NCBI GenBank assembly: GCA_036489445.1
Contig: DASXFV010000006.1
Coordinates: 1-23,955, forward strand
From: DAIDKA01 sp036489445
GTDB taxonomy: Bacteria; Pseudomonadota; Gammaproteobacteria; Steroidobacterales; Steroidobacteraceae
Length of the DNA stretch: 23,955 nucleotides
Reading direction: 5' to 3'
How positions within the stretch are numbered: the stretch's first letter is position 1; every line of letters starts with the position of its first letter. The notes under the pieces were generated by a model that had not been told where the DNA came from, did not search any database, and was given only the letters and a program-made list of their open reading frames with translations. Made by a program: the position numbers and the translations under genes. Below, one piece after another: positions 16,279-23,955 of this stretch.

Positions 16279-16875
16279 ATGCCTCAGAAACTAGACGGCC
16301 CGGCGCTGGACACCTTGTTCCGGACGGCGCGAACCCGCAATGGATGGAGCCCCGAGCCGGTCAGCGAGGAATTGATCCGCGAGGTTTACGAGCTGTTGAA
16401 ATGGGGCCCCACTTCGGGTAACGGCAGTCCCGCCCGCTTCGTCTGGGTGCGCTCGGAGGAAGGCAAGGCCAAACTGGCCGCCGTGGCGTCCGAGGGCAAT
16501 CGCCCCAAGGTGCTCGCCGCACCGGTCACTGTCATCATTGGTTACGACCTGGAGTTTGGCGCACAGATGCCCAAGCTCTTTCCGACACGCGGTGAAGCCA
16601 TGAAGGCCATGTTTGCCAACTCGCCAGTGATTGCCGAGACCACCGCCTTTCGCAACAGCAGCTTGCAAGGCGCCTATCTGATCCTCGCGGCACGGGCTCT
16701 GGGCCTGGATTGCGGTCCCATGTCAGGCTTCGACAACGCCGGCGTGGATCGCGAATTCTTTGCCGGCACCCGCATCCGCTCCAACTTCATCTGCGGCCTG
16801 GGGCGTGGCACCGATTACAATCTTTTCCCGCGCAACCCGCGCCTTACCTTTGACGAGGCCTGCCGGTTCGTCTGA
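16279..16875 (+). CDS. RutE-like malonic semialdehyde reductase / nitroreductase-family protein
   Basis: A 198-residue protein that aligns by eye with E. coli RutE: ALDTLFRTARTRNGW (9-23), YELLKWGPTSGNGSPARFVW (37-56), LFPTRGEAM, ETTAFRNSSLQGAYLILAAR (120-139), LGLDCGPMSGFDNAGVD and PRLTFDEAC at the C-terminus. The family binds FMN and uses NAD(P)H; RutE reduces malonic semialdehyde to 3-hydroxypropionate in uracil breakdown. AGGA lies 7 nt upstream of the ATG. None of the other rut genes are nearby, so the role may be general aldehyde or nitro-group reduction. It is followed 17 nt later by the DUF2058 gene, likely co-transcribed. Confidence 0.9.
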   Translation: MPQKLDGPALDTLFRTARTRNGWSPEPVSEELIREVYELLKWGPTSGNGSPARFVWVRSEEGKAKLAAVASEGNRPKVLAAPVTVIIGYDLEFGAQMPKLFPTRGEAMKAMFANSPVIAETTAFRNSSLQGAYLILAARALGLDCGPMSGFDNAGVDREFFAGTRIRSNFICGLGRGTDYNLFPRNPRLTFDEACRFV

Positions 16876-16892
16876 ACCGGTTGAGTTTGAAT

Positions 16893-17450
16893 ATGAGTTC
16901 ACTGTCACTGCGTGACCAGTTGTTGCAGGCCGGCCTCGTCAACGAGCAACAAGTCAAGGATGCCGAGCGTCACGAGCAGCGCAAGCACTACCAGGGTCAC
17001 AAACAGCAGCCCCGCGCCAATCGCAATGGGCCGACACCGCAGGAAATCGCGGCGAAAAAGCAAGCCGAAGCGAAGGCCGCCCGTGATCAGGAACTGAACC
17101 GCAGGCAACAGGAAAAGGCCAAACGCAAGGCGCTGTACGCGCAGATCAAGGAACTGGTCACCCAGAACCGTATCGCGCGCGCGGACGCGGAGGAGACCTA
17201 CAACTTCATCGACGGCGGCAAGGTGCGCCGCATCCGTGCGGATGCCGCGTTGCGCGAAAGGATCACGCGTGGCGAGGTCATGCTGGTTCGCTGTGAGGGC
17301 CGCTACGAGCTGGTGTTACCGGCGATTGCAGACAAAATCCGCGAGCGCGACCCCCGCGCGGTGGTCACATTGGATCAAACCTCCCCGGCGGCGCAGGAGG
17401 TGGACGAGGCGTACAAGGACTTCGTGGTACCCGATGATCTGATGTGGTGA
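16893..17450 (+). CDS. DUF2058 (YaiL-like) protein
   Basis: A 185-residue, very charged protein. The N-terminus SLSLRDQLLQAGLVNEQQ is the family signature; residues about 25-95 are a Lys/Arg/Gln/Ala-rich probable helix or coiled coil; then YAQIKELVTQNRI, YNFIDGGKVRRI (about 107-118), RCEGRYELVLPAIADKIRER and a C-terminal DFVVPDDLMW. DUF2058 members such as E. coli YaiL are found in gammaproteobacteria and are thought to associate with nucleic acid or nucleoprotein; their function is not established. The ATG at 16893 gives the conserved N-terminus; an in-frame TTG at 16881 is less likely. The ribosome site is weak, so expression may depend on coupling to the RutE-like gene before it. Confidence 0.9.
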   Translation: MSSLSLRDQLLQAGLVNEQQVKDAERHEQRKHYQGHKQQPRANRNGPTPQEIAAKKQAEAKAARDQELNRRQQEKAKRKALYAQIKELVTQNRIARADAEETYNFIDGGKVRRIRADAALRERITRGEVMLVRCEGRYELVLPAIADKIRERDPRAVVTLDQTSPAAQEVDEAYKDFVVPDDLMW

Positions 17451-17506
17451 GGTAAGAGGGGCCACCTGGATGTAATGAAATAGCTGTCGCGTCGGTCTGA
17501 GCCTAT

Positions 17507-17557
17507 ACACCGGCGAATTTCGGGTGCGCATTGCAGCACCCGCCAATCCTCCGGTGT
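17507..17557 (+). promoter_or_regulatory. Nested stem-loop upstream of the DUF5666-like gene
   Basis: An outer perfect 7-bp stem ACACCGG/CCGGTGT (17507-17513 with 17551-17557) encloses an inner perfect 7-bp stem CGGGTGC/GCACCCG (17521-17527 with 17536-17542, 8-nt loop). It lies in the 150-bp gap after the DUF2058 stop and ends 29 nt before the ribosome site of the next gene. It could end the upstream transcript, though no T-tract follows, or be a structured leader. Confidence 0.45.
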
Positions 17558-17600
17558 CCTGGCCGCCGCTCGGCCTTTCATCACCTTAAGGAGTAGGTCC

Positions 17601-18299
17601 ATGTCCCTGAAACCCATCAGGTCAGCCCGTGGGCTGCCGTTGTTTGTGGCCTGTCTTGGAGCGTGCATCGGGATCGGCACCGGTTCGGTGCTGGCCCAGA
17701 CACCGGCTAAGGCGCCGGCACAATCCCCGCCCGCCAATCCCTTCGCTGGCATGGTCCGTTTCGGCGGTACGGTGCAGAGTGCCAGCGGCAACTCTTTCGT
17801 GGTGCATTCCCAGGAAGGCGGGGATGTGAAACTGACCCTGCCGGACAAGCTCAACATCATGGTCAGCGAAAAGGGCTCGCTCGCCGATCTTGCCGCGGGC
17901 AAGTTTGTGGGCTGCACGGCCGTCGAACGCGCCGACAAGCGCCTGCACGCGACTGAGTGCCACATCTTCCCCGAAAGCATGCGGGGCATGGGCGAAGGTC
18001 ACAATCCCATGGGACCGCCGAACACCACCATGACCAATGGCAATGTGGCCACCATGACCAATGGCAAGGTGGCGTCCAAGTCAGGTGACTCGGCGGCTGC
18101 CGGGGGTGCGCCCACCGCCACCATAAAAGTCAGCTATAAAGGCGGCCAGCAGACCATCCACGTGGGCCCGGACGCCCAGATCACCAAGATCGACGCGGGC
18201 ACGCCAGCCATGATCAAGCCCGGGGTCAAAGTCACGGGCGCCGCCAAGCCAGGCAGCGACGGCAGCGCGCAGGTGGTCTTCCTCAGCCTTAACCCGTAA
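17601..18299 (+). CDS. Secreted DUF5666-like beta-rich protein
   Basis: A 232-residue product with a signal peptide (1-32, cleavage near VLAQ). Two beta-rich modules follow: 53-125 (GGTVQSASGNSFVVHSQEGG, then KLTLPDKLNIMV and a LADLAAGKFVGCTAV loop) and 173-230 (TIKVSYKGGQQTIHVGPDA, then IKPGVKVTGAAK). The link holds FPESMRGMGEGHNP and MTNG segments that recall a common family of small exported proteobacterial proteins, often put under DUF5666; its role is not known to me. A 24-bp tandem duplication doubles the MTNG unit. An excellent AAGGAG lies 7-8 nt before the ATG. It appears to be a single-gene unit with its own leader structure and a terminator-like hairpin after it. Confidence 0.87.
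   Translation: MSLKPIRSARGLPLFVACLGACIGIGTGSVLAQTPAKAPAQSPPANPFAGMVRFGGTVQSASGNSFVVHSQEGGDVKLTLPDKLNIMVSEKGSLADLAAGKFVGCTAVERADKRLHATECHIFPESMRGMGEGHNPMGPPNTTMTNGNVATMTNGKVASKSGDSAAAGGAPTATIKVSYKGGQQTIHVGPDAQITKIDAGTPAMIKPGVKVTGAAKPGSDGSAQVVFLSLNP
18025..18072 (+). repeat. 24-bp direct tandem repeat inside the DUF5666-like gene
   Basis: Two adjacent 24-bp copies (18025-18048 and 18049-18072) that differ at one base. They keep the reading frame and encode TMTNGNVA then TMTNGKVA. This is probably a recent in-frame duplication by slippage. Confidence 0.8.
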
Positions 18300-18331
18300 A
18301 GGCCTGCCGCGCACGCCCAGGCGTCCACCGT

Positions 18332-18361
18332 GGCGGTGTGGCATCAGGCCGCACCGCCTTT
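18332..18361 (+). terminator. Probable terminator after the DUF5666-like gene
   Basis: A 10-bp GC-rich stem with one U-G pair (18332-18341 with 18349-18358), a 7-nt loop and a short TTT. It lies 33 nt after the stop, in the gap between two convergent genes. The T-tract is short. Confidence 0.6.
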
Positions 18362-18391
18362 GCACGGGCGTCCTGGGGTGCCCTGGCGTCC

Positions 18392-19450
18392 TCAATATTC
18401 GCGGAAGTGATCCAGCTTGGCCTGCGGGCTGGGCAAGTGCACGCCGGTGACCCAGCCCGGCCGCATACCGTACGGCACGGACAACAGCACCGCCTCGACC
18501 TGGCTGATCTTGCCATCGGCATTGACCTCGAATAGTTCCTGGATCATCCAGGTCCAAGGACCCGTGTTGCGGACCTTCGCTTCCCGACCATCCTTGCGCG
18601 TGTAGTTGCGCAACGTTGCGTCGTGATCAAAAAACACCGCGGTATAGACCAGCCCGCGCTCGGTATCCACTGCGAGGATGCGACGATTGCGCAGCCGCGT
18701 GTCCTCACGGTAATACCCCAGGCCAAAGGCCTTGGCACAGGGCAGGTTGGCCGCGCCGGGCTGGGCTCCCGGCGCCACCGGGACGTTCGTCGTCGGCGTC
18801 TCGTTTTCCAGGCGCTGGCAGTCCGGTGCGAAGGCCGGCGGCTTGTCGCCGGTGTTGCCTTCGAGTCCGGTGAAGTAGCCATTGACGATGGCAGCCAGCT
18901 GCTTCGGCGTGCGGCGCGCGGCAACCGGCAAATCGGTCAGGAATTGCTTGCGAGGCTCGCCGTCGATGCTCGCGTCCTTGGGAGCGCCAAAGGACGAACC
19001 GCCGGTGGTCGTGCTCAACCGCGCGACCACACTTTCGATTTCAGTGATCTGGTGATCGATGACGCGCAGGCGCGTGCCGATGAGCACCGGCGCCCCATTC
19101 TCCAGCCCCTTCGCCAGAAAGCCGATCGATCGATCCTCCGGATCCGCTACCACCAACCGATAGGTGCCCAGTTTGCCCAACGTGCGCCATAACCCATCCG
19201 GCAAAGTCAGCTCTACGCCATTTTCAGTGTAGCGGGCATTGTGAGCGAGCGGCGCCTTGGAGGGGTCGTGCGCCAGCATGGCGTTCAGATACCGCTCCGC
19301 CACCTCGCGCAGGCAGGCACGGTCGCAGAATGAGGCACTGGCCCCGGCTGTCGTCGGACCCGTTGGCGCCGCCCCTGCGCTCACCGCTGCCACGACCCAC
19401 ACTAAACCGACCGCGACACGGCGTGTCGCCATCTTCGTCAGAATGCCCAT
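18392..19450 (-). CDS. Secreted DUF8021-like protein of unknown function
   Basis: A 352-residue product with a signal peptide (basic MGILTKMATRR, hydrophobic core to about residue 27). The segment CDRACLREVAERYLNAMLAHDP (split as residues 42-51 and 52-63), then ARYTENGVELTLPDGLW, is typical of secreted DUF8021 proteins, whose fold looks NTF2/SnoaL-like. A second half (about 185-350) starts RTPKQLAAIVNGYFTGLEG and holds four Cys-containing or aromatic stretches ending VTGVHLPSP. No catalytic residues can be named. GGAGG lies about 6 nt before the ATG at 19450. It starts 35 nt after the PEP carboxylase stop and is probably read from the same transcript, though a functional link is not obvious. 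Confidence 0.83.
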   Translation of the reverse strand: MGILTKMATRRVAVGLVWVVAAVSAGAAPTGPTTAGASASFCDRACLREVAERYLNAMLAHDPSKAPLAHNARYTENGVELTLPDGLWRTLGKLGTYRLVVADPEDRSIGFLAKGLENGAPVLIGTRLRVIDHQITEIESVVARLSTTTGGSSFGAPKDASIDGEPRKQFLTDLPVAARRTPKQLAAIVNGYFTGLEGNTGDKPPAFAPDCQRLENETPTTNVPVAPGAQPGAANLPCAKAFGLGYYREDTRLRNRRILAVDTERGLVYTAVFFDHDATLRNYTRKDGREAKVRNTGPWTWMIQELFEVNADGKISQVEAVLLSVPYGMRPGWVTGVHLPSPQAKLDHFREY

Positions 19451-19485
19451 ATACCCCCTCCTCAAGTGAATCGTACGATAGACCC

Positions 19486-22167
19486 TTAGCCGCTGTTGCG
19501 CAGCGCGGTCGCCACGGCGTTGATGGACAGCTGGATGCCTTCGCGGACGCGTGCGTCGGTTTCCCCGGCGCGGTGACGTTTCAGCAATTCCACCTGCAGC
19601 AGATTCAAAGGTTCGATATAGGGCAGCCGCAGCCGGATGGAAGCGTCCAGCCCCGGATGCTTCTCCAGCAGGCGCGTCTGACCCGTGATGTCCAGCAGCG
19701 TATCGTGCGCCGTGTCCCAGGCGGTGTCGATGCGATTGAACAGCGCATCGGCCAGGGACCGGTCCTCGACCAGGGTGGCATAGCGCCGTGCGATGGACAT
19801 GTCCGACTTGGCCAGCACCATTTCCATGTTGTCCAGCGTGGACTGGAAGAAGGGCCAGCTCGCCGCCATTTCGCGCAGCAACCCGCGATCCTTGAATGCG
19901 CTCAAGGCCTGGCCGGTGCCATACCAGCCCGGCAGCATGACCCGCGCCTGCGCCCAGCTGAATACCCAGGGTATGGCGCGCAGATCTTCGATGCGATCCG
20001 ATTGGGTACGTGAGGCCGGACGCGAACCGATTTTCAGTTCCGCGATCTCCCTGAGCGGGGTCATCTGGCGAAAGAAAGTCTTGAAGCCTTCGGTTTCGTA
20101 GACCAGTCCACGATAGGTGCTGAATGCGGTGGCGGAGATTTCGTCCATGGCCGCAGCGAAGCGCGCCACCGTGGCTTCCTCGGCAGAGGAAGTGGGCTCC
20201 AAGGAGGCGAGCAGTGTCGCTGCAGTGATCGCCTCCAGATTCGCCGCTGCGCTCTCCGGCGTCCCATACTTGGCGGCGATCACTTCACCCTGTTCAGTGA
20301 TGCGGATGCGTCCCTGCACGGTTCCGGGGGGCTGAGCGCGGATCGCGCCAAATGATGATCCACCCCCACGACCGACGGCACCGCCGCGCCCATGGAAAAT
20401 CTGCATGCGGATCTGCGCTGCCTCGAATACGCCCGCCAGCGCGCGTGTGGCCTGGTTGAGACTCCAGACCGAAGTGAGGTAGCCACCGTCCTTGTTGGAA
20501 TCGGAATAGCCGACCATCACCTCCTGGTAGCCGCGATGCCTCGCGGCCTTGAGAGTCTCCGGCACCGCGAACCAGGCACGCATTACCTGCGCGGCGTTGC
20601 GCAGATCACCGATGGTCTCAAAGAGCGGCACCACCATGATGGGCGCAGCGGCAGGATCCGCCGGCCGGTACAGCCCGGCCTCCTTGAGCAGCAGGTTCAC
20701 TTCCAACATGTCCGACACGCTTTCGCATTTGGAAATGTTGTACGTGGTGATGCAGCCGGCGCCGAAGCGTGCATGCGCCTTTGCGGCCGCACGGACGATC
20801 GCCAGTTCCGACCGGGTCTCCTCCGAGTACTGCGAATACGGGCTCCACAACAACCGCTCGCTGGCCAGCTCACGGCGCAGCAAAGCCACTCGCGCGGGCT
20901 CATCGAGGTCCAGGTAGCGGGCCTCGACGCCGGCAACACCGAGCAGGTCCGCGATGACCCGCGCGTGAACATCTGAATTCTGGCGCAGGTCGAGCGTCGC
21001 CAGGTGAAATCCGAAACTGTCGACTGCACGGATCAGGCTCCCCAGGGCACCCCCGCTGGCCAGCAATCCCGCACCCCTTTGCGCGAGGGAGTGCGCGATG
21101 GCGACCAGATCCGTGCGCAGTTCCTCGGGACCGCGATACGCGATCCCCGGTACCGTCGCACGCCGCGCCGGCGCACGCCCCGTGATCTGTTCATACGTCG
21201 CGGCGAGGCGCGCATAGCAGCCCGTCAGGGCGCGCCGATAGGGCTCGTCCCGGCGCGCGGGACTCAAGTCCCCGCTCGCCTGCGCCAAGGCCATGACCTG
21301 CGCCGTGGGCGTATCAAGTTCGCTGGAAATGGACAGTTCCGCGCCCAGCGCATTCAGCTGCTGCAGATAGTTCTCGAGTACCGCGGCAGCCGAACGGCCC
21401 AGCGCATAATCCAGGGTGGCCGCGTTCACATTCGGATTGCCGTCACGATCGCCGCCTATCCAGCTGCCCAGGCGCAGGAAACTGCGCGGCCGCTGCGCCA
21501 ACTTGCGCTCCCAGCGCGCGTAGAGCATCGGCAATACGGGCAGAAAGATGTCGCGCAGATAGGCCAGCGCGATCTCCACCTCATCGCTGACGATCAGCCG
21601 CTCGCGACGCAGCGGCCGTGTCTGCCACAGCAGAGCGATTTGCCGCAGCAGACCCTGTTCGATTTCATCGCCCCCCGCACCCTGCGCCAGTCCCTGATCC
21701 TTGAGCCGCATGAGCTCGGCGATGCGATTGCGGTGATCAATCATGCTCTTGCGCATGACCTCGGTGGGATGCGCCGTCAGCACCGGCACGATGAGGGCGC
21801 GGTCCAGCAGCGCAGCCACCTGATCGGAGCCAATGCCCTTGGATGCCAGCCGCTCCAGGGCTGCCGCCACATCCTCTCCGGGCGGGCTGGCGCTGCCCTG
21901 CCGATCCTCAGCCAGATTGGCGAGCATGGAAAACAGCATGAAGCTGCGCACAAACGCCAGGGTGTCATCGAGGCTCAGCGCGGTCAGCCCCCGATCCATG
22001 GCCGCGGCGTCGGAGATGCCACGGTGCCGATCCACCGAGCGTGCCCGAATGTACTCGATGCGTTCGAACAGTTCGGGTCCGCCGTAGGCACGGATGACAT
22101 CCCCCAGGAGCTTGCCGAGATAACGGATGTCCGCGTTCTGAGTGATGGGTGTCGCGGCGGGTGTCAT
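19486..22167 (-). CDS. ppc: Phosphoenolpyruvate carboxylase
   Basis: An 893-residue enzyme (E. coli Ppc is 883) that adds bicarbonate to PEP to form oxaloacetate and so refills the TCA cycle. Motifs seen: the catalytic-His loop VLTAHPTEVMRKS (H133), GSWIGGDRDGNPNV (234-247), FHLATLDLRQNSDVH, VGYSDSNKDGGYL, the second active-site loop FHGRGGAVGRGGG, and QTRLLEKHPGLDASIRLRLPY leading to PLNLLQVELLKRHR. The end, TALRNSG, replaces the very conserved RNTG tail by RNSG, a mild change. The ATG at 22167 has no strong ribosome site. The GC-rich 154-bp gap upstream is shared with the divergent quinoprotein gene, and no clear promoter is seen there. Confidence 0.97.
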   Translation of the reverse strand: MTPAATPITQNADIRYLGKLLGDVIRAYGGPELFERIEYIRARSVDRHRGISDAAAMDRGLTALSLDDTLAFVRSFMLFSMLANLAEDRQGSASPPGEDVAAALERLASKGIGSDQVAALLDRALIVPVLTAHPTEVMRKSMIDHRNRIAELMRLKDQGLAQGAGGDEIEQGLLRQIALLWQTRPLRRERLIVSDEVEIALAYLRDIFLPVLPMLYARWERKLAQRPRSFLRLGSWIGGDRDGNPNVNAATLDYALGRSAAAVLENYLQQLNALGAELSISSELDTPTAQVMALAQASGDLSPARRDEPYRRALTGCYARLAATYEQITGRAPARRATVPGIAYRGPEELRTDLVAIAHSLAQRGAGLLASGGALGSLIRAVDSFGFHLATLDLRQNSDVHARVIADLLGVAGVEARYLDLDEPARVALLRRELASERLLWSPYSQYSEETRSELAIVRAAAKAHARFGAGCITTYNISKCESVSDMLEVNLLLKEAGLYRPADPAAAPIMVVPLFETIGDLRNAAQVMRAWFAVPETLKAARHRGYQEVMVGYSDSNKDGGYLTSVWSLNQATRALAGVFEAAQIRMQIFHGRGGAVGRGGGSSFGAIRAQPPGTVQGRIRITEQGEVIAAKYGTPESAAANLEAITAATLLASLEPTSSAEEATVARFAAAMDEISATAFSTYRGLVYETEGFKTFFRQMTPLREIAELKIGSRPASRTQSDRIEDLRAIPWVFSWAQARVMLPGWYGTGQALSAFKDRGLLREMAASWPFFQSTLDNMEMVLAKSDMSIARRYATLVEDRSLADALFNRIDTAWDTAHDTLLDITGQTRLLEKHPGLDASIRLRLPYIEPLNLLQVELLKRHRAGETDARVREGIQLSINAVATALRNSG

Positions 22168-22205
22168 GTGGCCACTTTACAGGGTGCCGGACTATCCGAT
22201 CCAGG

Positions 22206-22225
22206 CCCGGAGGTCCCTGTCCGGG
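22206..22225. repeat. Inverted repeat in the ppc/quinoprotein divergent gap
   Basis: CCCGGA (22206-22211) and TCCGGG (22220-22225) around an 8-nt centre, in a very GC-rich gap that also holds an 8-G run (22232-22239) and a short TGCGC/GCGCA hairpin (22282-22297). It could be an operator or a chance product of base composition. Confidence 0.25.
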
Positions 22226-22321
22226 AACCCCGGGGGGGGCTGCGGGCCACCGCGCACCCGGAACTGCGCGCCGCAATGGGTTGCGCTACCCTGCGCAGCA
22301 GAACCGTCCAGGGGGGTCATC

Positions 22322-23955
22322 ATGCTCAATGTACAGGCACGTCGTGCCTTCGCCGTGTTCGCTTTCATTTGTATCACCACTGGGGCTGCGCTCGCCGATG
22401 AGCCGGCAGCAGCGCCGCGCAGCGCCGCAGGCGGCGCCGAGGCCTCCCCGGGTGCCACATGGCCCACCTTCAACAATCGCCTCGACGGGCGGCGCTACTC
22501 CACGCTCAAACAGATCAATGTTGGCAACATCGCCCGCCTGGGCGAGGTGTGCCGGGTCCGGGTGGACGGACCCACGACCTTCAACGCCGGGCTGGTGCTC
22601 GCCCATGGCATGCTCTATGCGGACACCGGCCGTGAAACGGTGGCGTTGGATGCCCGGACCTGCGCCGTGCGCTGGCGGTACAGCTACGTTCCGGTGGACG
22701 AGACCTTCTCGGCTTCCAACCGCGGTGTTGCCGTCATGGACGGGCGGGTTTTCCGGGGCACCGGCGATGCGCGTCTCATCGCGCTGGACGCGATGACCGG
22801 CAAGCTGCTGTGGAGCGATGTGATCGGCGCGCCGGAACGCGGTGAGTCCGCGGGAGCTGCGCCGCTGGCTGCAGATGGCGTCGTGTACATGGGCATTGCA
22901 GGCAGCGAATTCGGCATCCGTGGCCGCGTCATGGCATTCGATGCCATCACCGGGCGGGAACTGTGGCGCTTCAACACCATACCCATGGGTGATGAAAAAG
23001 GCGCGGACACATGGCAGAAGCCTGCCACCGCCAAGACGGGCGGTGGCGGCGTATGGGGTGCGATGTCCCTGGATGTGACCAGCAATGAACTCTTCGTGCC
23101 CGTGGGCAACCCCTGGCCGGACATCGACACGGCTTACCGTCCCGGGGACAACCTGTTCACCGACTCAATGGTAGTCCTCGATGCGCGCACCGGTGCACTC
23201 AAGTGGTGGCACCAGGTCGCCCGAAAGGACTGGAGGGATGTCGACATGGTGGCAGCCCCGGTCCTGTATCGCGATGACAAGATCCGCGACATCATGGCGA
23301 TGGGCGGCAAGGACGGATATGTCACCGCGGTAGATCGCGATTCCCACCAGGTGCTGTTCCGGACTCCGGTGACCACCATCGGACCGGATCTGCCTGCGGC
23401 GACGCCTGCCGGGGTGGACGCGTGCCCCAGCTATGCGGGAGGAGTGGAATGGAACGGACCGGCACTGGATCCGGTGAACGATTCGCTGACGGTCGGATCG
23501 GTGGATGTGTGCTTCAAGGTCAAATCCGGACCGACCGTGTACTCGCAGGGTGAAGCCACCTACGGGGGCGTCATCGAGCCCAGCGCCACTGTCAGCGGCT
23601 GGGTGACTTCAATGGACAGTCGCACCGGTGCGATCCGCTGGAAGTACCATGCGGAGAAACCCGTCATCGCAGGCGTCACACCCACTGCCGGGGGATTGAC
23701 GTTCACGGGCGATCTGGCTGGAAATCTGCTGGTCTTCAACAGCAAGAGCGGCGAGCTGGTGCGCAAGGTGCAGATCGGCGGCGCCCTGGCCGGCGGCATG
23801 ATCACCTACGAGATCGGCGGCAAGCAGTACCTGGCCTTCACCGCCGGTAATGTATCGCGCACGGCCTGGGGCGCTTTAGGCATCCCCAGCGTGGTGATCA
23901 TGGCGCTGGATACCGGCCATGCGGTGAAGGTCTCCGCCCGGTCCACCGCGGCCGA
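22322..23955 (+). CDS. Secreted PQQ-type beta-propeller quinoprotein (3' end outside window)
   Basis: The first 544 codons are open to the window edge. A signal peptide (1-25, ending ALADEP) is followed by WPTFNNRLDGRRYSTLKQIN, typical of PQQ alcohol dehydrogenases, then blades with repeated ALDA.TG..LW signatures (LIALDAMTGKLLW, VMAFDAITGRELW, MVVLDARTGALKWW, VTSMDSRTGAIRW). GGGGVWGAMSLDVTSNELFV (240-259) fits the PQQ-stacking Trp region and DWRDVD (303-308) the catalytic Asp loop. The vicinal Cys-Cys usual in quinoprotein alcohol dehydrogenases is absent: FSASNRG stands where CCDVVNRG is expected. It is probably a periplasmic dehydrogenase or a divergent PQQ-binding protein; a C-terminal cytochrome c domain cannot be excluded. 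A G-rich ribosome site precedes the ATG. Confidence 0.88.
   Translation, partial: MLNVQARRAFAVFAFICITTGAALADEPAAAPRSAAGGAEASPGATWPTFNNRLDGRRYSTLKQINVGNIARLGEVCRVRVDGPTTFNAGLVLAHGMLYADTGRETVALDARTCAVRWRYSYVPVDETFSASNRGVAVMDGRVFRGTGDARLIALDAMTGKLLWSDVIGAPERGESAGAAPLAADGVVYMGIAGSEFGIRGRVMAFDAITGRELWRFNTIPMGDEKGADTWQKPATAKTGGGGVWGAMSLDVTSNELFVPVGNPWPDIDTAYRPGDNLFTDSMVVLDARTGALKWWHQVARKDWRDVDMVAAPVLYRDDKIRDIMAMGGKDGYVTAVDRDSHQVLFRTPVTTIGPDLPAATPAGVDACPSYAGGVEWNGPALDPVNDSLTVGSVDVCFKVKSGPTVYSQGEATYGGVIEPSATVSGWVTSMDSRTGAIRWKYHAEKPVIAGVTPTAGGLTFTGDLAGNLLVFNSKSGELVRKVQIGGALAGGMITYEIGGKQYLAFTAGNVSRTAWGALGIPSVVIMALDTGHAVKVSARSTAA

Noticed and set aside
19470..19479. A 10-bp palindrome ATCGTACGAT between ppc and the DUF8021-like gene
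   Set aside because: Too short to be notable, and it lies inside a 35-bp gap of a probable operon.
21004..22401. A 465-codon open frame opposite ppc that runs into the quinoprotein start
   Set aside because: Antisense shadow of PEP carboxylase, with low-complexity basic translation; it also conflicts with the signal peptide and start of the gene at 22322.

Overview
High-GC bacterial chromosome window, densely packed, with genes on both strands and no rRNA, tRNA, CRISPR, insertion sequence or phage gene that I can recognise. The gene set (TonB-dependent BtuB under a cobalamin riboswitch, E. coli-type phosphoglucomutase, DUF2058/YaiL-like protein, RutE-like reductase, Bcr/CflA exporter, PEP carboxylase, several secreted quinoproteins and secreted proteins of unknown role) suggests a free-living gammaproteobacterium, perhaps from the Steroidobacter/Nevskia/Xanthomonadales side. 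That placement is inference from gene content, not from a marker gene.

Layout. 2-238 (+): 3' end of an aldehyde dehydrogenase, followed by a strong hairpin between convergent genes. 290-8342 (-): one codirectional block read from right to left: cobalamin riboswitch, btuB, a PQQ sugar dehydrogenase fused to a cupin, a secreted protein of unknown function, a secreted double-retropepsin/TPR protein and an O-methyltransferase. Gaps are short (24-88 nt, one 23-nt overlap) and I see no strong terminator inside. 8371-10026 (-): phosphoglucomutase. 10258-11460 (+): Bcr/CflA-type MFS exporter, divergent from pgm, with a perfect 16-bp palindrome between them. 11457-16079 (-): alpha-glucan phosphorylase, transaldolase and a DedA-rhodanese fusion, apparently one operon. 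16279-17450 (+): RutE-like nitroreductase and a DUF2058 protein. 17601-18299 (+): secreted DUF5666-like protein preceded by a nested stem-loop and followed by a terminator-like hairpin. 18392-22167 (-): PEP carboxylase followed by a secreted DUF8021-like protein. 22322-end (+): secreted PQQ beta-propeller protein, cut by the window edge.

How the genes fit. Glucan phosphorylase yields glucose-1-phosphate, phosphoglucomutase turns it into glucose-6-phosphate, transaldolase serves the pentose phosphate pathway and PEP carboxylase refills the TCA cycle, so the centre and right of the window are central carbon metabolism. The left block looks like an envelope module: at least four consecutive products carry signal peptides, and the whole run may lie under B12 control if transcription reads through btuB. 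That block and the btuB expression platform are the most interesting parts. I found no defence, mobile or biosynthetic system.
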